Shown: piece after piece, positions 51,630-60,800 of the stretch
Layout: each line of letters starts with the position of its first letter
Position numbering within the stretch: position 1 is the stretch's first letter
Source of the DNA: CAYOUV01 sp963790075
GTDB lineage: Bacteria; Chloroflexota; Anaerolineae; Anaerolineales; Villigracilaceae
Direction: 5' to 3'
NCBI GenBank assembly: GCA_963790075.1
Contig: CAWBNG010000004.1
Coordinates: 372,001-436,000, forward strand
DNA: 64,000 bases
Made by a program: the position numbers and the translations under genes
The notes under the pieces: model-generated
Seen by the model: the letters and a program-made list of their open reading frames with translations, nothing else
Database searches by the model: none
What the model was told of the DNA's origin: nothing

Positions 51630-53027
51630 ATGTTGCGTGTTTACAACACCTTGACCCGTAAAAAAGAAGAGTTCCAAACGATCGAACCCGGCAAGGTGCG
51701 TATGTACGTCTGCGGACCGACTGTCTACGACAAGGCCCACGTCGGGCACGCCATGTCGGCCCTGGTCTTCGACGTGGTCCGCCGCTACCTGGCTTACCGC
51801 GGATACGACATCAAGTTCGTCATGAATTTCACCGACGTGGACGATAAGATCATCGCCCGCGCCAAGGGACTCAAGGTCGATCCTTTCGAGCTGGCCGAGG
51901 GCTACATCCAGCAGTTCGAAGAACACCTGGCCGACCTGAACATCCTGCCTGCCACCTCAAACCCACGCGCCACGCGCACGATCAACAAGATTATCGAGAT
52001 GGTGCAGGGATTGGTCGATAAGGGCTACGCTTACCCCGCGCCCAACGGCGACGTCTATTTCCGCATCACCCGGGACAAGGAATATGGCAAGCTCTCCGGC
52101 CGCAAACTGGACGACATGCAGGCCGGGGCGCGCATCGAGGTCGAAGAGCAAAAAGAACACCCGATGGACTTCGCCATCTGGAAGAGCGCCAAACCCGGCG
52201 AACCCGCCTGGGACAGCCCCTGGGGCCAGGGTCGCCCCGGCTGGCACATCGAGTGCTCGGCCATGAACCTGGACATCCTGGGCGAGCAGATCGACATCCA
52301 CGGCGGCGGCAACGACCTGATCTTCCCGCACCACGAGAACGAGATCGCCCAATCCGAATCGTTTACTGGCAAGCCCTTCGCCCGCTACTGGATGCACAAC
52401 GGCATGCTGCAGCTCAGCGGCGAGAAGATGTCCAAATCGCTCGGCAACCTGGTGACCATCGAGGAGTTCCTCTCCAAGCACGAAGGCGACGTGATGCGCA
52501 TGCTGGTGCTGACCGGCAACTACCGCGGACCGCTGGCCTTCACCGACGAGGCGATCGACTCGGCCGAGAAGGGCCTCGAGCGGCTCAAATCCGGCCTCCG
52601 TCCGGCCTCCACTGCGGCGGGCGGACTGGCGGCTGAGGCCGCCTCCGCGCTCGCCTCCCAGGCCGAAGAGGTCCGTGAAGCCTTCACGGCTGCCATGGAC
52701 GACGACTTCAACAGCGCCGGGGCGCTCAGCCACCTGTTCGAGCTGACCCGCGCGCTCAACACCGCGCGCGACGGCGGCGCGACTGCCGAGCAGTTGAAGC
52801 CGGCGCAGGAGACCCTGCGCGAATTGAGCGGCGTGCTCGGGCTGCGCCTGGCCGAAAAGACCGGTTCAAGTGGGGCCGACGAATTCATCGACCTGCTGGT
52901 CGAAGTGCGCGGCCAGGTCCGGGAGCAAAAGCTGTGGGCGCTCTCGGACACCATCCGCGACCGGCTTAAAGAGCTGGGGGTGGTGATCGAGGACAGCAAG
53001 GACGGCACCAGCTGGAGATGGGGATAA
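51630..53027 (+). CDS. cysS: Cysteinyl-tRNA synthetase
   Basis: A 465-residue class I aminoacyl-tRNA synthetase. The zinc-binding and HIGH region is MYVCGPTVYDKAHVGHAMS with the variant HVGH; CSAMNLDILGEQIDIHGGG gives the second zinc ligand set; KMSKSLGN is the KMSKS loop. The anticodon-binding DALR-type helical domain ends the protein. A TTG three bases upstream is in frame, but the ATG at 51630 has TAGGAG six bases before it. It follows the PIN/TRAM gene by 9 nt and ends with a terminator. Confidence 0.97.
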   Translation: MLRVYNTLTRKKEEFQTIEPGKVRMYVCGPTVYDKAHVGHAMSALVFDVVRRYLAYRGYDIKFVMNFTDVDDKIIARAKGLKVDPFELAEGYIQQFEEHLADLNILPATSNPRATRTINKIIEMVQGLVDKGYAYPAPNGDVYFRITRDKEYGKLSGRKLDDMQAGARIEVEEQKEHPMDFAIWKSAKPGEPAWDSPWGQGRPGWHIECSAMNLDILGEQIDIHGGGNDLIFPHHENEIAQSESFTGKPFARYWMHNGMLQLSGEKMSKSLGNLVTIEEFLSKHEGDVMRMLVLTGNYRGPLAFTDEAIDSAEKGLERLKSGLRPASTAAGGLAAEAASALASQAEEVREAFTAAMDDDFNSAGALSHLFELTRALNTARDGGATAEQLKPAQETLRELSGVLGLRLAEKTGSSGADEFIDLLVEVRGQVREQKLWALSDTIRDRLKELGVVIEDSKDGTSWRWG

Positions 53028-53043
53028 ATCAGCAAAAATGACG

Positions 53044-53080
53044 AAAAACTTCCGACGAAAAACTCGGAAGTTTTTTCTTT
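53044..53080 (+). terminator. Intrinsic terminator of the yacL-like/cysS unit
   Basis: A 12-bp stem (53044-53055 with 53064-53075) with an 8-nt loop runs into TTTTTTCTTTT, 17 nt past the cysS stop. Confidence 0.93.
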
Positions 53081-53153
53081 TGGCGCTATACTAATTTCAA
53101 GGATTGGTCGGATAATTCCCTGTTCTGTACTAAGCATCTAAGCATTAGGATAA

Positions 53154-53471
53154 ATGATTGTAATGAATTTTAAAGCTTTGACTCCTGTTGATATTATTTT
53201 CTTTTTGCCCCTCATCTTTTTGACTTTAATGTCCCTCTATCAAGCGTGGGAAAACTTGATCAGAAAAAGGGTATCGAAATATTCTTATGATGCCTTTCTT
53301 ATTTTCATCTCGAGTAAATTTGCCAGTCCGGAGAATCATAGACGCACGCTGCAGTTTAGTAGAGATCCAAAAAGATTATTCATGATGGGTGTATTTGCTT
53401 TTCTAGTATTCGTTGGCGGTGTACAAGCAACTTATATGTGGTATGTAAAAATTATTTTACCGGGGAAGTGA
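53154..53471 (+). CDS. Small AT-rich membrane protein
   Basis: A 105-residue protein with two hydrophobic segments, at about 10-32 (VDIIFFLPLIFLTLMSLYQ) and 80-98 (MGVFAFLVFVGGVQATYMW), and a basic middle. An AGGA lies a few bases upstream; a second ATG at 53163 is also possible. I do not recognise a family. Codon use is AT-rich like the island around it and unlike cysS just upstream. Confidence 0.55.
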   Translation: MIVMNFKALTPVDIIFFLPLIFLTLMSLYQAWENLIRKRVSKYSYDAFLIFISSKFASPENHRRTLQFSRDPKRLFMMGVFAFLVFVGGVQATYMWYVKIILPGK

Positions 53472-53588
53472 GACTGATCATTGAAGGCAATATCTGGCAT
53501 GTTGAAATACCAAAGAACTTGCCAATGTACAGGCGCAGATAGAAACGTGGATATGGTAGGGTTCGAGAAATGCGATTTCAGGAGGAAG

Positions 53589-53708
53589 CTATGAAACCTC
53601 GGCAATTTCTCCTATCGCTGAGTTTAGGAATCGTCATGCTGCTGGCCTTTGGCTGCGGGCCATCCACCGCTATATTGGGAACACCGTCTGGCAGGGGACA
53701 AACTAGTT
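53589..53708 (+). pseudogene. Truncated lipoprotein stub
   Basis: A 39-codon frame with an excellent ribosome site (AGGAGG, 6 nt before ATG). It encodes a complete lipoprotein signal MKPRQFLLSLSLGIVMLLAF then GCGPS with lipobox LAFGC, but stops 17 residues later. A signal peptide with no mature domain suggests the 5' remnant of a lipoprotein gene cut by the rearrangement that produced the duplicated genes just downstream. It might also be a very short lipopeptide. Confidence 0.45.
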
Positions 53709-53735
53709 GATAAAAAAAGTATCTCAGTGATAAAC

Positions 53736-54224
53736 ATGAATATCTATCGACTTCTTTCCGCTTTTCTCATCTTAGCTTTGACAGCCTGCCGTTCGCAAGG
53801 GTCCGCGAATCAAGTGGATTCATATGAAGAAATATTTTCTAATGCTGATATCAATCAGACCATCACCATTTCAGCGCCGTCGGGATTGAACACTTTTAGA
53901 CTTAACGATGGTTATTTAATGATATCGGTCTTGTTGGAATCCGATCACTCTGTAATTTTTAATGTCAATGATTTTAAGATTTATTTGAACCAAGAGAATT
54001 GATGGGTCCAAGTTCCATATCAAAGCCCACATAAAGGTATGAGATATATTATCGAACCAAATGAAGTGCCGGCACTGAGATCGGCTGAGATCTCAGTAAT
54101 CCCAAATTTAGAGAAAGTTTCTGTTCCTGTGATGCTACGGATTGTGGTAGTTGGCAATATCTATGACAACGAGGTTTTAGGCGACCCGGTGTATGCGTAT
54201 ATTGACGTGACTTTGCATCCTTGA
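53736..54224 (+). pseudogene. Lipoprotein, tandem copy 1, with an internal TGA
   Basis: The first of two tandem lipoprotein copies. It begins NIYRLLSAFLILALTACRSQ with lipobox LTAC and runs to LNQEN, where TGA (54000-54002) interrupts it. After the stop the same frame continues WVQVPYQSPHKGMRYIIEP to VDVTLHP-like end at 54224, matching copy 2, which has Gln at the stop position. The two copies share long identical DNA stretches, for example in the SYEEIFSNADIN region. It is most simply a recent duplicate inactivated by a nonsense change; translation could still give an 88-residue truncated lipoprotein. Confidence 0.8.
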
Positions 54225-54336
54225 GGCTCCTCTCCATGTAAATGTTGTAGGCTGCTTCGAACAGCTTCTGGGTTATCTTACGGCAACGCCTATGATTACC
54301 AAGCTCCTAAGACATAATATATCCAAGAGGCTGAAT

Positions 54337-54822
54337 ATGAAGACCAGTCGTATTCTAATGACTCTTTTCATCATTACCTTGACAGCCTGCCGTTCGCAAG
54401 GACCGGTGAATCAGGCTGGTTCATATGAAGAAATATTTTCTAATGCTGATATCAACCGGACCATCACCGTTTCAGCAGGGCCGGAATTTAACACATACAC
54501 TCTAGACGATGCCGTAATGATATCGGTCTTGTTGGAATCCGATCACACCGTAATTTTCAATGATCACGATATCAAGATTTATGTAAACCAGGATAACCAG
54601 TGGATTCAGATTCAAAATCAAAACCCACACCCTGATATGGCATATGTTATTGAACCAACTGAAACACCAGAACTTAGATTTGCAGATGTTTTTGTGTTTC
54701 CCAATTTGGGGACAATTTCTGTTCCTGTGATGCTACGAATTGTGGTAGTGGGCAATATCTATGACAACGGGGTCAGGGGTAAGCCAGTCTTTGCCTATGT
54801 TGACGTGACTTTGCACCCTTAA
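54337..54822 (+). CDS. Lipoprotein, tandem copy 2 (intact)
   Basis: A 161-residue lipoprotein of unknown function. The signal MKTSRILMTLFIITLTAC ends with lipobox LTAC. The mature part, beginning SYEEIFSNADINRTITVSAG, looks beta-rich and ends VGNIYDNGVRGKPVFAYVDVTLHP. An in-frame ATG at 54292 exists, but 54337 gives the proper signal peptide and has AAGAGG upstream. It is the intact paralogue of the disrupted copy upstream. I do not recognise the family. Confidence 0.72.
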   Translation: MKTSRILMTLFIITLTACRSQGPVNQAGSYEEIFSNADINRTITVSAGPEFNTYTLDDAVMISVLLESDHTVIFNDHDIKIYVNQDNQWIQIQNQNPHPDMAYVIEPTETPELRFADVFVFPNLGTISVPVMLRIVVVGNIYDNGVRGKPVFAYVDVTLHP

Positions 54823-55160
54823 TTTTCCTCTCGTTCCGTCGGCGCATGGTCTCCGATTACTAATTCAATTCACCGGAGAAAATTAGGGATAAGTCTACTG
54901 TAAAAAAAACTATAACCACGAAGGATACGAAGTACACAAAGGAATTACGAAGGTGTTTATGAAGAACCTCGAATTTCAGCGCAGTAAATTTCAAGAACCT
55001 TCGTGCCCTTTGTATCCTTTGTGATAAAAACCAGACCTCCAGGTGCGGTCATGTGTGTTAGCATCGGCTTGAAATGGAATTCCCGAACGGATTTGAGAAG
55101 ACCTGATACCTTTTGATAGCCTCCGCAAGCCTGGCTCTGCTATGCTGAAGCGAAATCACC
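54823..55160. other. Intergenic region with inverted repeat
   Basis: No gene is visible between the intact lipoprotein and the DUF4173 gene. The central part is the imperfect inverted repeat listed separately; the last 100 nt return to high GC and hold the GAGGAGG ribosome site of the next gene. Confidence 0.5.
54913..55027. repeat. Imperfect inverted repeat with ACCACGAAGG/CCTTTGTGAT ends
   Basis: The left arm (about 54913-54954) carries ACCACGAAGGATACGAAG and ACACAAAGG; the right arm (about 54991-55027) carries CCTTCGTGCCCTTTG and TATCCTTTGTGAT. The arms are roughly complementary over about 35-40 nt with mismatches. Sequences of this wording are frequent dispersed intergenic repeats in many bacteria and can fold as long RNA hairpins. 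A related fragment may be present at 5726-5790 (CACCGCAGACGCGGAGAG). Confidence 0.55.
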
Positions 55161-55172
55161 GAGGAGGTGCTC

Positions 55173-56750
55173 GTGAAAACCCATTCGAACCGACTGTGGA
55201 TCGTGGCCCTGGCCCTGGGCTGGGCCTTCGATTTCCTGTTCTGGAAGAAGGCGCCCGGCGTCAATTTTGCGATTTACGTACTCTTATGCCTGATCGGCGG
55301 CTTCTACCTGCTGTTACAGGCCGGGACGCGTCCGGCGCGTACAAGCTTGTGGCTGCTGTTGCCGATCGGCTTCCTGGCCGCCATGTCCTTCTTGCGCCAG
55401 GAACCGCTGACTTCCTTCCTGGCCTACGCCATGACCCTGTTCCTGCTGGCCCTCCTGGCCGTAACTTACCTGGGCGGACGCTGGTTCTGGTACAGCCTGG
55501 CGGATTACGTCGTAGGATTCCTGCGCGTGGCAGGTAGCATGCTGGCCCGTCCACTGGGATTCGCCAACGAAGTGCGCCGCGAGCGGCCCGAGGCCGAATC
55601 CCGTTCCGCAGGTGTGAAGATCTGGCCGGTCGTGCGCGGCCTGCTGATCGCCCTGCCGGTGGTGGCCATCTTCGCGGCCCTGTTATCTTCGGCCGACCTG
55701 ATCTTCGCCCAGCGCCTGGATGATTTCATCGCCCTGTTCAACCTTGAAAAACTGCCGGAGTACATCTTCCGCGGGGTCTACATCCTGATCGGGGCCTACT
55801 TGCTGGCGGGCGTCTTCCTGCACGCAGCCGAAAAGAGCCGCGACGAAAAGCTCTTCGGCCAGGACAAGCCGCTGCTGGCGCCTTTCCTGGGCTTTACCGA
55901 GACCGGCATCGTCCTCGGCAGCCTGCTGGTGCTGTTCGCGGTCTTTGTGGTCATCCAGTTCCAGTACTTCTTCGGCGGACAGGCCAACATCAACATCGAA
56001 GGCTTCACCTATGCCGAGTACGCCCGCCGCGGTTTCGGCGAGCTGGTGACGGTGGCCTTCTTCTCCCTGCTGCTGCTGCTGGGGCTGAGCGCCATCACGC
56101 GCCGCGAGTCGTACGCGCAGCGCCGCGCCTTTTCGGGCCTGGGCATCGGGTTGGTGGCGCTGGTGATCGTCATGCTGGTCTCGGCTTTCTACCGCCTGGT
56201 GCTGTACGAAAGCGCCTACGGCTTTTCGCGCCTGCGCACCTACACCCACGTCTTCATCATCTGGCTGGGACTGCTGCTGGTGGTTGTCGTGGCGCTCGAG
56301 ATCCTGCACCGCGAGCGGGTCTTTGCCCTGGCGGCTGTGCTGGCTTCGCTGGGATTCGTGCTGACCCTGCCTCTTATGAACGTGGACGCCTTCATCGTGC
56401 GCCAAAACGTGACGCGCGCCGTCCAGGGGCAGGAGCTGGACGTTTCCTATCTGGCCAGCCTCTCGGATGACGCCATCCCGGCCCTGGCGGGGGCTTACCA
56501 GAATGCCTCGCTGGCGGAAAAAGTGCACGAGGAGTTGGGCGCCACGCTGGCTTGTATGGATTTCAACCGGACGGACCTGAGGCCGCGTCCCTGGCAGTCC
56601 TTCCATTATTCCAACTGGAAGGCGGATCAAAGCCTGCAGGCGCTGCGCTCTGATTTGAAGTCTTATCAGCTCAAGGAAGGGGATTGGCCGGTCCTGGTGA
56701 CCGGACCGAGCGGGGTCGAGTATCAATGCTGGAATTACGGCTACGATTAG
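55173..56750 (+). CDS. DUF4173-family membrane protein
   Basis: A 525-residue protein. About 11-12 membrane segments fill residues 5-400, and a soluble domain of about 110 residues ends it (LASLSDDAIPALAGAYQNA, CMDFNRTDLRPRPWQSFHYSNWK). The phrase GFTYAEYARRGFGELVTVAF is the signature of DUF4173/DUF4153-like proteins. Function is unknown. The start is GTG at 55173, five nt after GAGGAGG; a GTG two codons earlier overlaps the ribosome site and is less likely. In some genomes relatives lie near envelope-stress or sensor genes; here no clear partner is present. Confidence 0.87.
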   Translation: MKTHSNRLWIVALALGWAFDFLFWKKAPGVNFAIYVLLCLIGGFYLLLQAGTRPARTSLWLLLPIGFLAAMSFLRQEPLTSFLAYAMTLFLLALLAVTYLGGRWFWYSLADYVVGFLRVAGSMLARPLGFANEVRRERPEAESRSAGVKIWPVVRGLLIALPVVAIFAALLSSADLIFAQRLDDFIALFNLEKLPEYIFRGVYILIGAYLLAGVFLHAAEKSRDEKLFGQDKPLLAPFLGFTETGIVLGSLLVLFAVFVVIQFQYFFGGQANINIEGFTYAEYARRGFGELVTVAFFSLLLLLGLSAITRRESYAQRRAFSGLGIGLVALVIVMLVSAFYRLVLYESAYGFSRLRTYTHVFIIWLGLLLVVVVALEILHRERVFALAAVLASLGFVLTLPLMNVDAFIVRQNVTRAVQGQELDVSYLASLSDDAIPALAGAYQNASLAEKVHEELGATLACMDFNRTDLRPRPWQSFHYSNWKADQSLQALRSDLKSYQLKEGDWPVLVTGPSGVEYQCWNYGYD

Positions 56751-56782
56751 GTGGGAGTCATGAATCATCCCGATTAACCTCG

Positions 56783-56806
56783 TCCCCCCTTCCTGGGAAG
56801 GGGGGA
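56783..56806. repeat. Near-perfect C/G-run hairpin in an intergenic repeat
   Basis: An 11-bp palindromic pair TCCCCCCTTCC / GGAAGGGGGGA is separated by two bases. It is followed by AGGGGGGATGGGATTC. This wording is common in dispersed intergenic repeats of diverse bacteria; no second copy is in this window. It lies past the DUF4173 stop and could also slow transcription, though it has no T-run. Confidence 0.5.
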
Positions 56807-56996
56807 CTATAGGGGGGATGGGATTCATCCTCAACTGAAAGCTATGATTTGAGATGAGTCATTGTTTTATTTGAACAACGATGTCGCCCAAAGTGAAACG
56901 AAGGGACTATTGTCCCGCAAGAAACGGGTGGATTTTGGCAGGGATTTCCATAAAATAGGAAGCGTATCGCCTATAATCCCTGAAAGGTAGTCGGTT

Positions 56997-57863
56997 ATGA
57001 ACTCCAATTCCCAACAGTCTTCTGAAGATTATGTGCGCGTCGAGCAGGCCCTGCGTTACCTGACCGCCAACCGCGACCGCCAGCCCGGCTTGGGCGAACT
57101 GGCTGCGAGCTTGCACCTGAGCGAGTACCACTTCCAGCGCCTGTTCAAGCGCTGGGCGGGCATCAGCCCCAAGCGCTTCCTGCAGTTCCTGACCAAGGAG
57201 CACGCCAAGGAGTTGCTGGTCGATGCGGCCAGCCTGCTTGAAGCGACCTACGCCAGCGGACTATCCAGTCCGGGCCGGCTGCACGACCTGTTCGTGCAGA
57301 CCGAAGCGGTCACGCCGGGGGAATATAAACGCCGCGGCCAGGGGTTGCAAATCTTCTACGGTTTCCACCCCACGCCTTTCGGGGAATGCCTGCTGGCGCT
57401 CACCGAACGCGGCATCTGCCATCTCTCGTTTGTCCAGGGGGACGGCCGCGGCGCGGCCCTCGCCTTGCTTAAAATGGACTGGCCCAGGGCGCAGTTGGTC
57501 GAGGTGCCCGAGCGGACAGCGCCGTTTGCCAAGCGTATCTTCACATATAATACGGGGGAGTCGACGCCTCTCAACCTGCACCTGCGCGGCACGAATTTCC
57601 AGCTCAAGGTCTGGGAGGCGCTGCTGCGTATCCCGCCCGGGGAGCTAACCAGCTACGAACGTATCGCGGCTGAGATCGGGCGACCAGGGGCGACGCGCGC
57701 GGTGGGCAATGCGCTGGCGCACAATCCGGTGGCCTACCTGATCCCCTGTCACCGCGTGATCCGCAAACTGGGAGATTTTGGGAACTACCGCCACGGACCG
57801 CTGCGCAAGCAGGCCCTCCTGGGCTGGGAGATGGCGCATAGGCAGCAAACGATCCCCGAATGA
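56997..57863 (+). CDS. AraC-type DNA-binding domain fused to O6-methylguanine-DNA methyltransferase (Ada-like)
   Basis: A 288-residue protein. Residues about 12-112 form an AraC-type helix-turn-helix domain (LHLSEYHFQRLFKRWAGISP), and residues about 115-280 an alkyl-acceptor domain with the IPCHRV motif; Cys251 takes the methyl group from O6-methylguanine in a single-use reaction. The N-terminal zinc domain of E. coli Ada (the methyl-phosphotriester sensor) is missing. The protein therefore repairs DNA and may regulate genes by other means. A bidirectional terminator overlaps its stop codon, and the MalT-like gene converges from the other side. Confidence 0.93.
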   Translation: MNSNSQQSSEDYVRVEQALRYLTANRDRQPGLGELAASLHLSEYHFQRLFKRWAGISPKRFLQFLTKEHAKELLVDAASLLEATYASGLSSPGRLHDLFVQTEAVTPGEYKRRGQGLQIFYGFHPTPFGECLLALTERGICHLSFVQGDGRGAALALLKMDWPRAQLVEVPERTAPFAKRIFTYNTGESTPLNLHLRGTNFQLKVWEALLRIPPGELTSYERIAAEIGRPGATRAVGNALAHNPVAYLIPCHRVIRKLGDFGNYRHGPLRKQALLGWEMAHRQQTIPE

Positions 57864-57879
57864 AACGGGGATCGTTTTT
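57848..57879. terminator. Bidirectional terminator overlapping the MGMT stop codon
   Basis: An 11-bp perfect stem (57848-57858 with 57866-57876) with a 7-nt loop is followed by a T-run on the plus strand and by TTTG on the minus strand. The TGA stop of the AraC/MGMT gene (57861-57863) lies inside the loop, and the convergent MalT-like gene ends at 57878. Confidence 0.88.
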
Positions 57880-60800
57880 ATGTATTCAGGTTATCGAGCA
57901 ATTCCCGGTATAGGTCGGTCGTGCCGGGCAGCGGCTCGATGTCCATTTCACTGGCAAGGACGCGCTTCAGGTCCTGGTACTGCTGGGCCAAGCCGGTCCG
58001 GTCGCCGATGGCTGCGTAGGCGCGCATAGCCTGGCAGTACATGCCCTCGGAAAGCGGCTCAACCCGGATCGCTTTCCGGGCCAGATCGAGCGCCTCACGC
58101 GGCTTGTCCCGTTTGAGTTGGTAGTCGATCAGCCAGCGCAGCGCGTCGCTGTAGGCTTGGGCCAGGCGGCGGCGTTCGGGAAATACCCAATCGAAATACA
58201 GGTTTTGCATGTATTCGCCCTGGTACAGCGCAACCGCCTGCGAAAAACATTCGGCCGCACCTTCGGCGTTTGTGGAAGCGCGCGCCCTGGCGATGGCGGC
58301 ATCGAATTCGTCCACATCGATCTTGAAATAAGCTGCGTCCAGCCAGTAGTCCCCGGACTCCACCAGCACGAAGCGCGCGGTGGATTTATCGCTGCGTAAA
58401 GCGTTGCGCAGGCGCGAAAGGGCAGTGTGGAAGGCGGTCTTGCTGCGTCCTTCCTTTTCACCCCAAATGGCTTCGAAGGCGCGTTCACCCGGGATGTGCT
58501 CGCTGCGAAAGGTGACGAAATACGCCAGCAGGTCGCGCGCTTTGGTCGAGACCCAGCGTTCCTGGGATATTTCCTGACCGCCGAGAAAGATCCGCAGGGT
58601 CCCCAGACAATTCACTGTGATGGCCGAATTGTTGGCGATCTCGGGTGCGGCTTTCCCAGCCCCGGCAGGCATCAGTTCACGCAGCCGTTCCAGGAAGGGG
58701 CTGCCAACGCCCGCCTGTTCCAGCACCTGGCAGACGAGGCGCGTGCGTTCGCCCTGATCGAGGAACAGCTGGACGGCGCGCGACGGTTCGATTGCCCGCA
58801 GGGCTTGGCGGGCGTACTCCAGGCCGCTATCACGCCGGTTGGTTTCCAGGTGGATGTAAGCCAGGCCGAAATAGACCATCGCCAGTGGGATGCGGAACTG
58901 GCGGCGCTCGCCCACCTCGACCAGCTCGCTGTACAGGCTCTCGGCTTTCTCCAGCTGGTGGTTTTCCAGGGCCACGTCGGCCAGTACGCTGCGGCAGACG
59001 TAGGCTTCGTAGGTGTCGGGGTTGCCGGTATAGGACCACAGCGCGCCTTCGGCCAACTGCCAGGCCTCGTCTGTGCGGCCCTGACCATACAGGTTGTAAG
59101 CCAGGTAGCCGGTGGCCATCAACTGCTCGTAGGAGGCCAGGCCGAGAGCCTGTGCCAGTTCCATCGACTTGCGCAGGGCGGTTTCAGCGCGCGCGGGCTC
59201 GCCCAGCCGGGTGAGTACATTGCCCAGGGCGGTGTAAGCGCTGGGGAGCAATTCTTTCAGGTGGAGGGTCTGGGTAATCTCGAGTCCGCGCTCGGCGTAA
59301 TGCAAGGCGACATCGAACTCGCGCCAGTAGAGATGCGGCGAGACCATCGAGATGTAGGCCTGGGCGGCAATTGGGGAGAGTTCATCAGGAGCCAGCTGCA
59401 GCGCTTCCTGACAGTAGCGTACGGTGGCCTGCGGGTCGCCGTGCCACCAGCAGATCTGGCCCAGGGACTGCAGGAAGCTGGCGCGCTCCAGCGGAGAAAG
59501 CTCATCGCCAGCCTGGCGGTCTTCCTCAACGGCCTGTTCTGCCAGGGTGCGGCCTTCGTCCATGCCGCTCAAAAAGCCGGTGCTTTTGGCGCGGGCCATC
59601 AGGGCATCTGCGCGGGCGATATGATCGTCGGGCGGGGCGGCTTGCAGGGCTTCGGAAGCCAGGCCTTCTGCCTGACGGTAGTTCCCCTGCGCGCGATTAA
59701 CCTCAGCCAGGCGGGTTAGCGCCCGGCTGAGGCCGGCCTGATCGTTGTGAGCGGCAAAACCGGCGCGCGCATCTTCGTAAGAAGTGATCGCCAATCCGGC
59801 CTCACCCAGACGACGGTGGACGTTGCCGTGCTGCAGCAGCAACTCAGGATGCTCGCGTTTGATCTCCCCGGGCAGGGCGCTCAGGTAACGGTGCATGACT
59901 TCCACCCGCCCGCGTTCGACGTAATCCGCAGCAAAGACGGAAATGACAGCGGCTGCCGAAGCATATTCCCGGGCTTCGAGATAATGGCGATAAGCGATTT
60001 CCAGCTCTCCCTGACGTTCATAATACTGACCGGCGGTCTGCTGTAACTGGTGGACCGGATCGGGTCGTTCGCGGCGCAGTTTGCTGAGCAGAAAGTCGCG
60101 GAACAGGTGGTGGTAACGATACCAGCGACGCTGGGTGTCAAGGCTGGTCAGGAACAGGTTTTGCCGTTCCAGGGCCTCCAGAATAGCTTGCGAATTCTCG
60201 AAAGAAGCGATCGCATTGCAGGCTTCGGCGTCCATCTGTTCCAGCACGGAAGTACGCAGCAGGAATTGCTGGTGCTCGTCCGGCTGGCGGCGGAAGACCT
60301 CGTCGGCCAGGTATTCGAAGACGTAACGGTTCGATCCGCTCAGTCCGGCGATCACCCGGTCGGCGCTGGCGGCATCCTGGCCGCTCAGGGACGAGCGCAC
60401 GATCTGCAGCGCTGCGGCCCAGCCTTCGGTCTTTTCGCTGAGCAAAGTCAGGCTTTCACTCGAAATACCCGGCACATGCTCCGACATCCAGTGCGAAATT
60501 TCGTCGGCACGGAAACGCAGATCGCTGGCGCGCAGTTCGGCCAGTTGACCGTGCGCGCGCAGGCGCGCCAGTTCGAGCGGCGGATCGGCGCGGGTGGAGA
60601 TGATCAGGCGCAGCCCGGGCGGCGCATTTTCGAGTAAAAAGTCCACCAGTTGGTGGACAATCGGATTGGTGACGTAGTGATAATCTTCCAGGACCACCAG
60701 CCAGGTTTCATCGAGCTCTTCGGCCAGTTCGTTGATCAGCACGGTCAGCACGCGTCGGTGAGAGATGGCCGCCTCGGTCGTCTCGAGCAGGGATTGAGCT

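Noticed and set aside
54000..54002. Possible selenocysteine at the in-frame TGA of the lipoprotein copy
   Set aside because: The intact paralogue has Gln at this position, no selenocysteine-insertion stem follows the TGA that I can see, and a nonsense change is simpler.
55683..56834. Open frame of about 380 codons on the minus strand
   Set aside because: It is antisense to the DUF4173 gene, rich in Gln/His/Arg as expected for a shadow frame, and has no ribosome site or domain.
58427..59719. Long plus-strand open frame inside the MalT-like gene
   Set aside because: It is antisense to a gene with clear ATPase, repeat and BTAD domains and is biased in composition like other shadow frames here.
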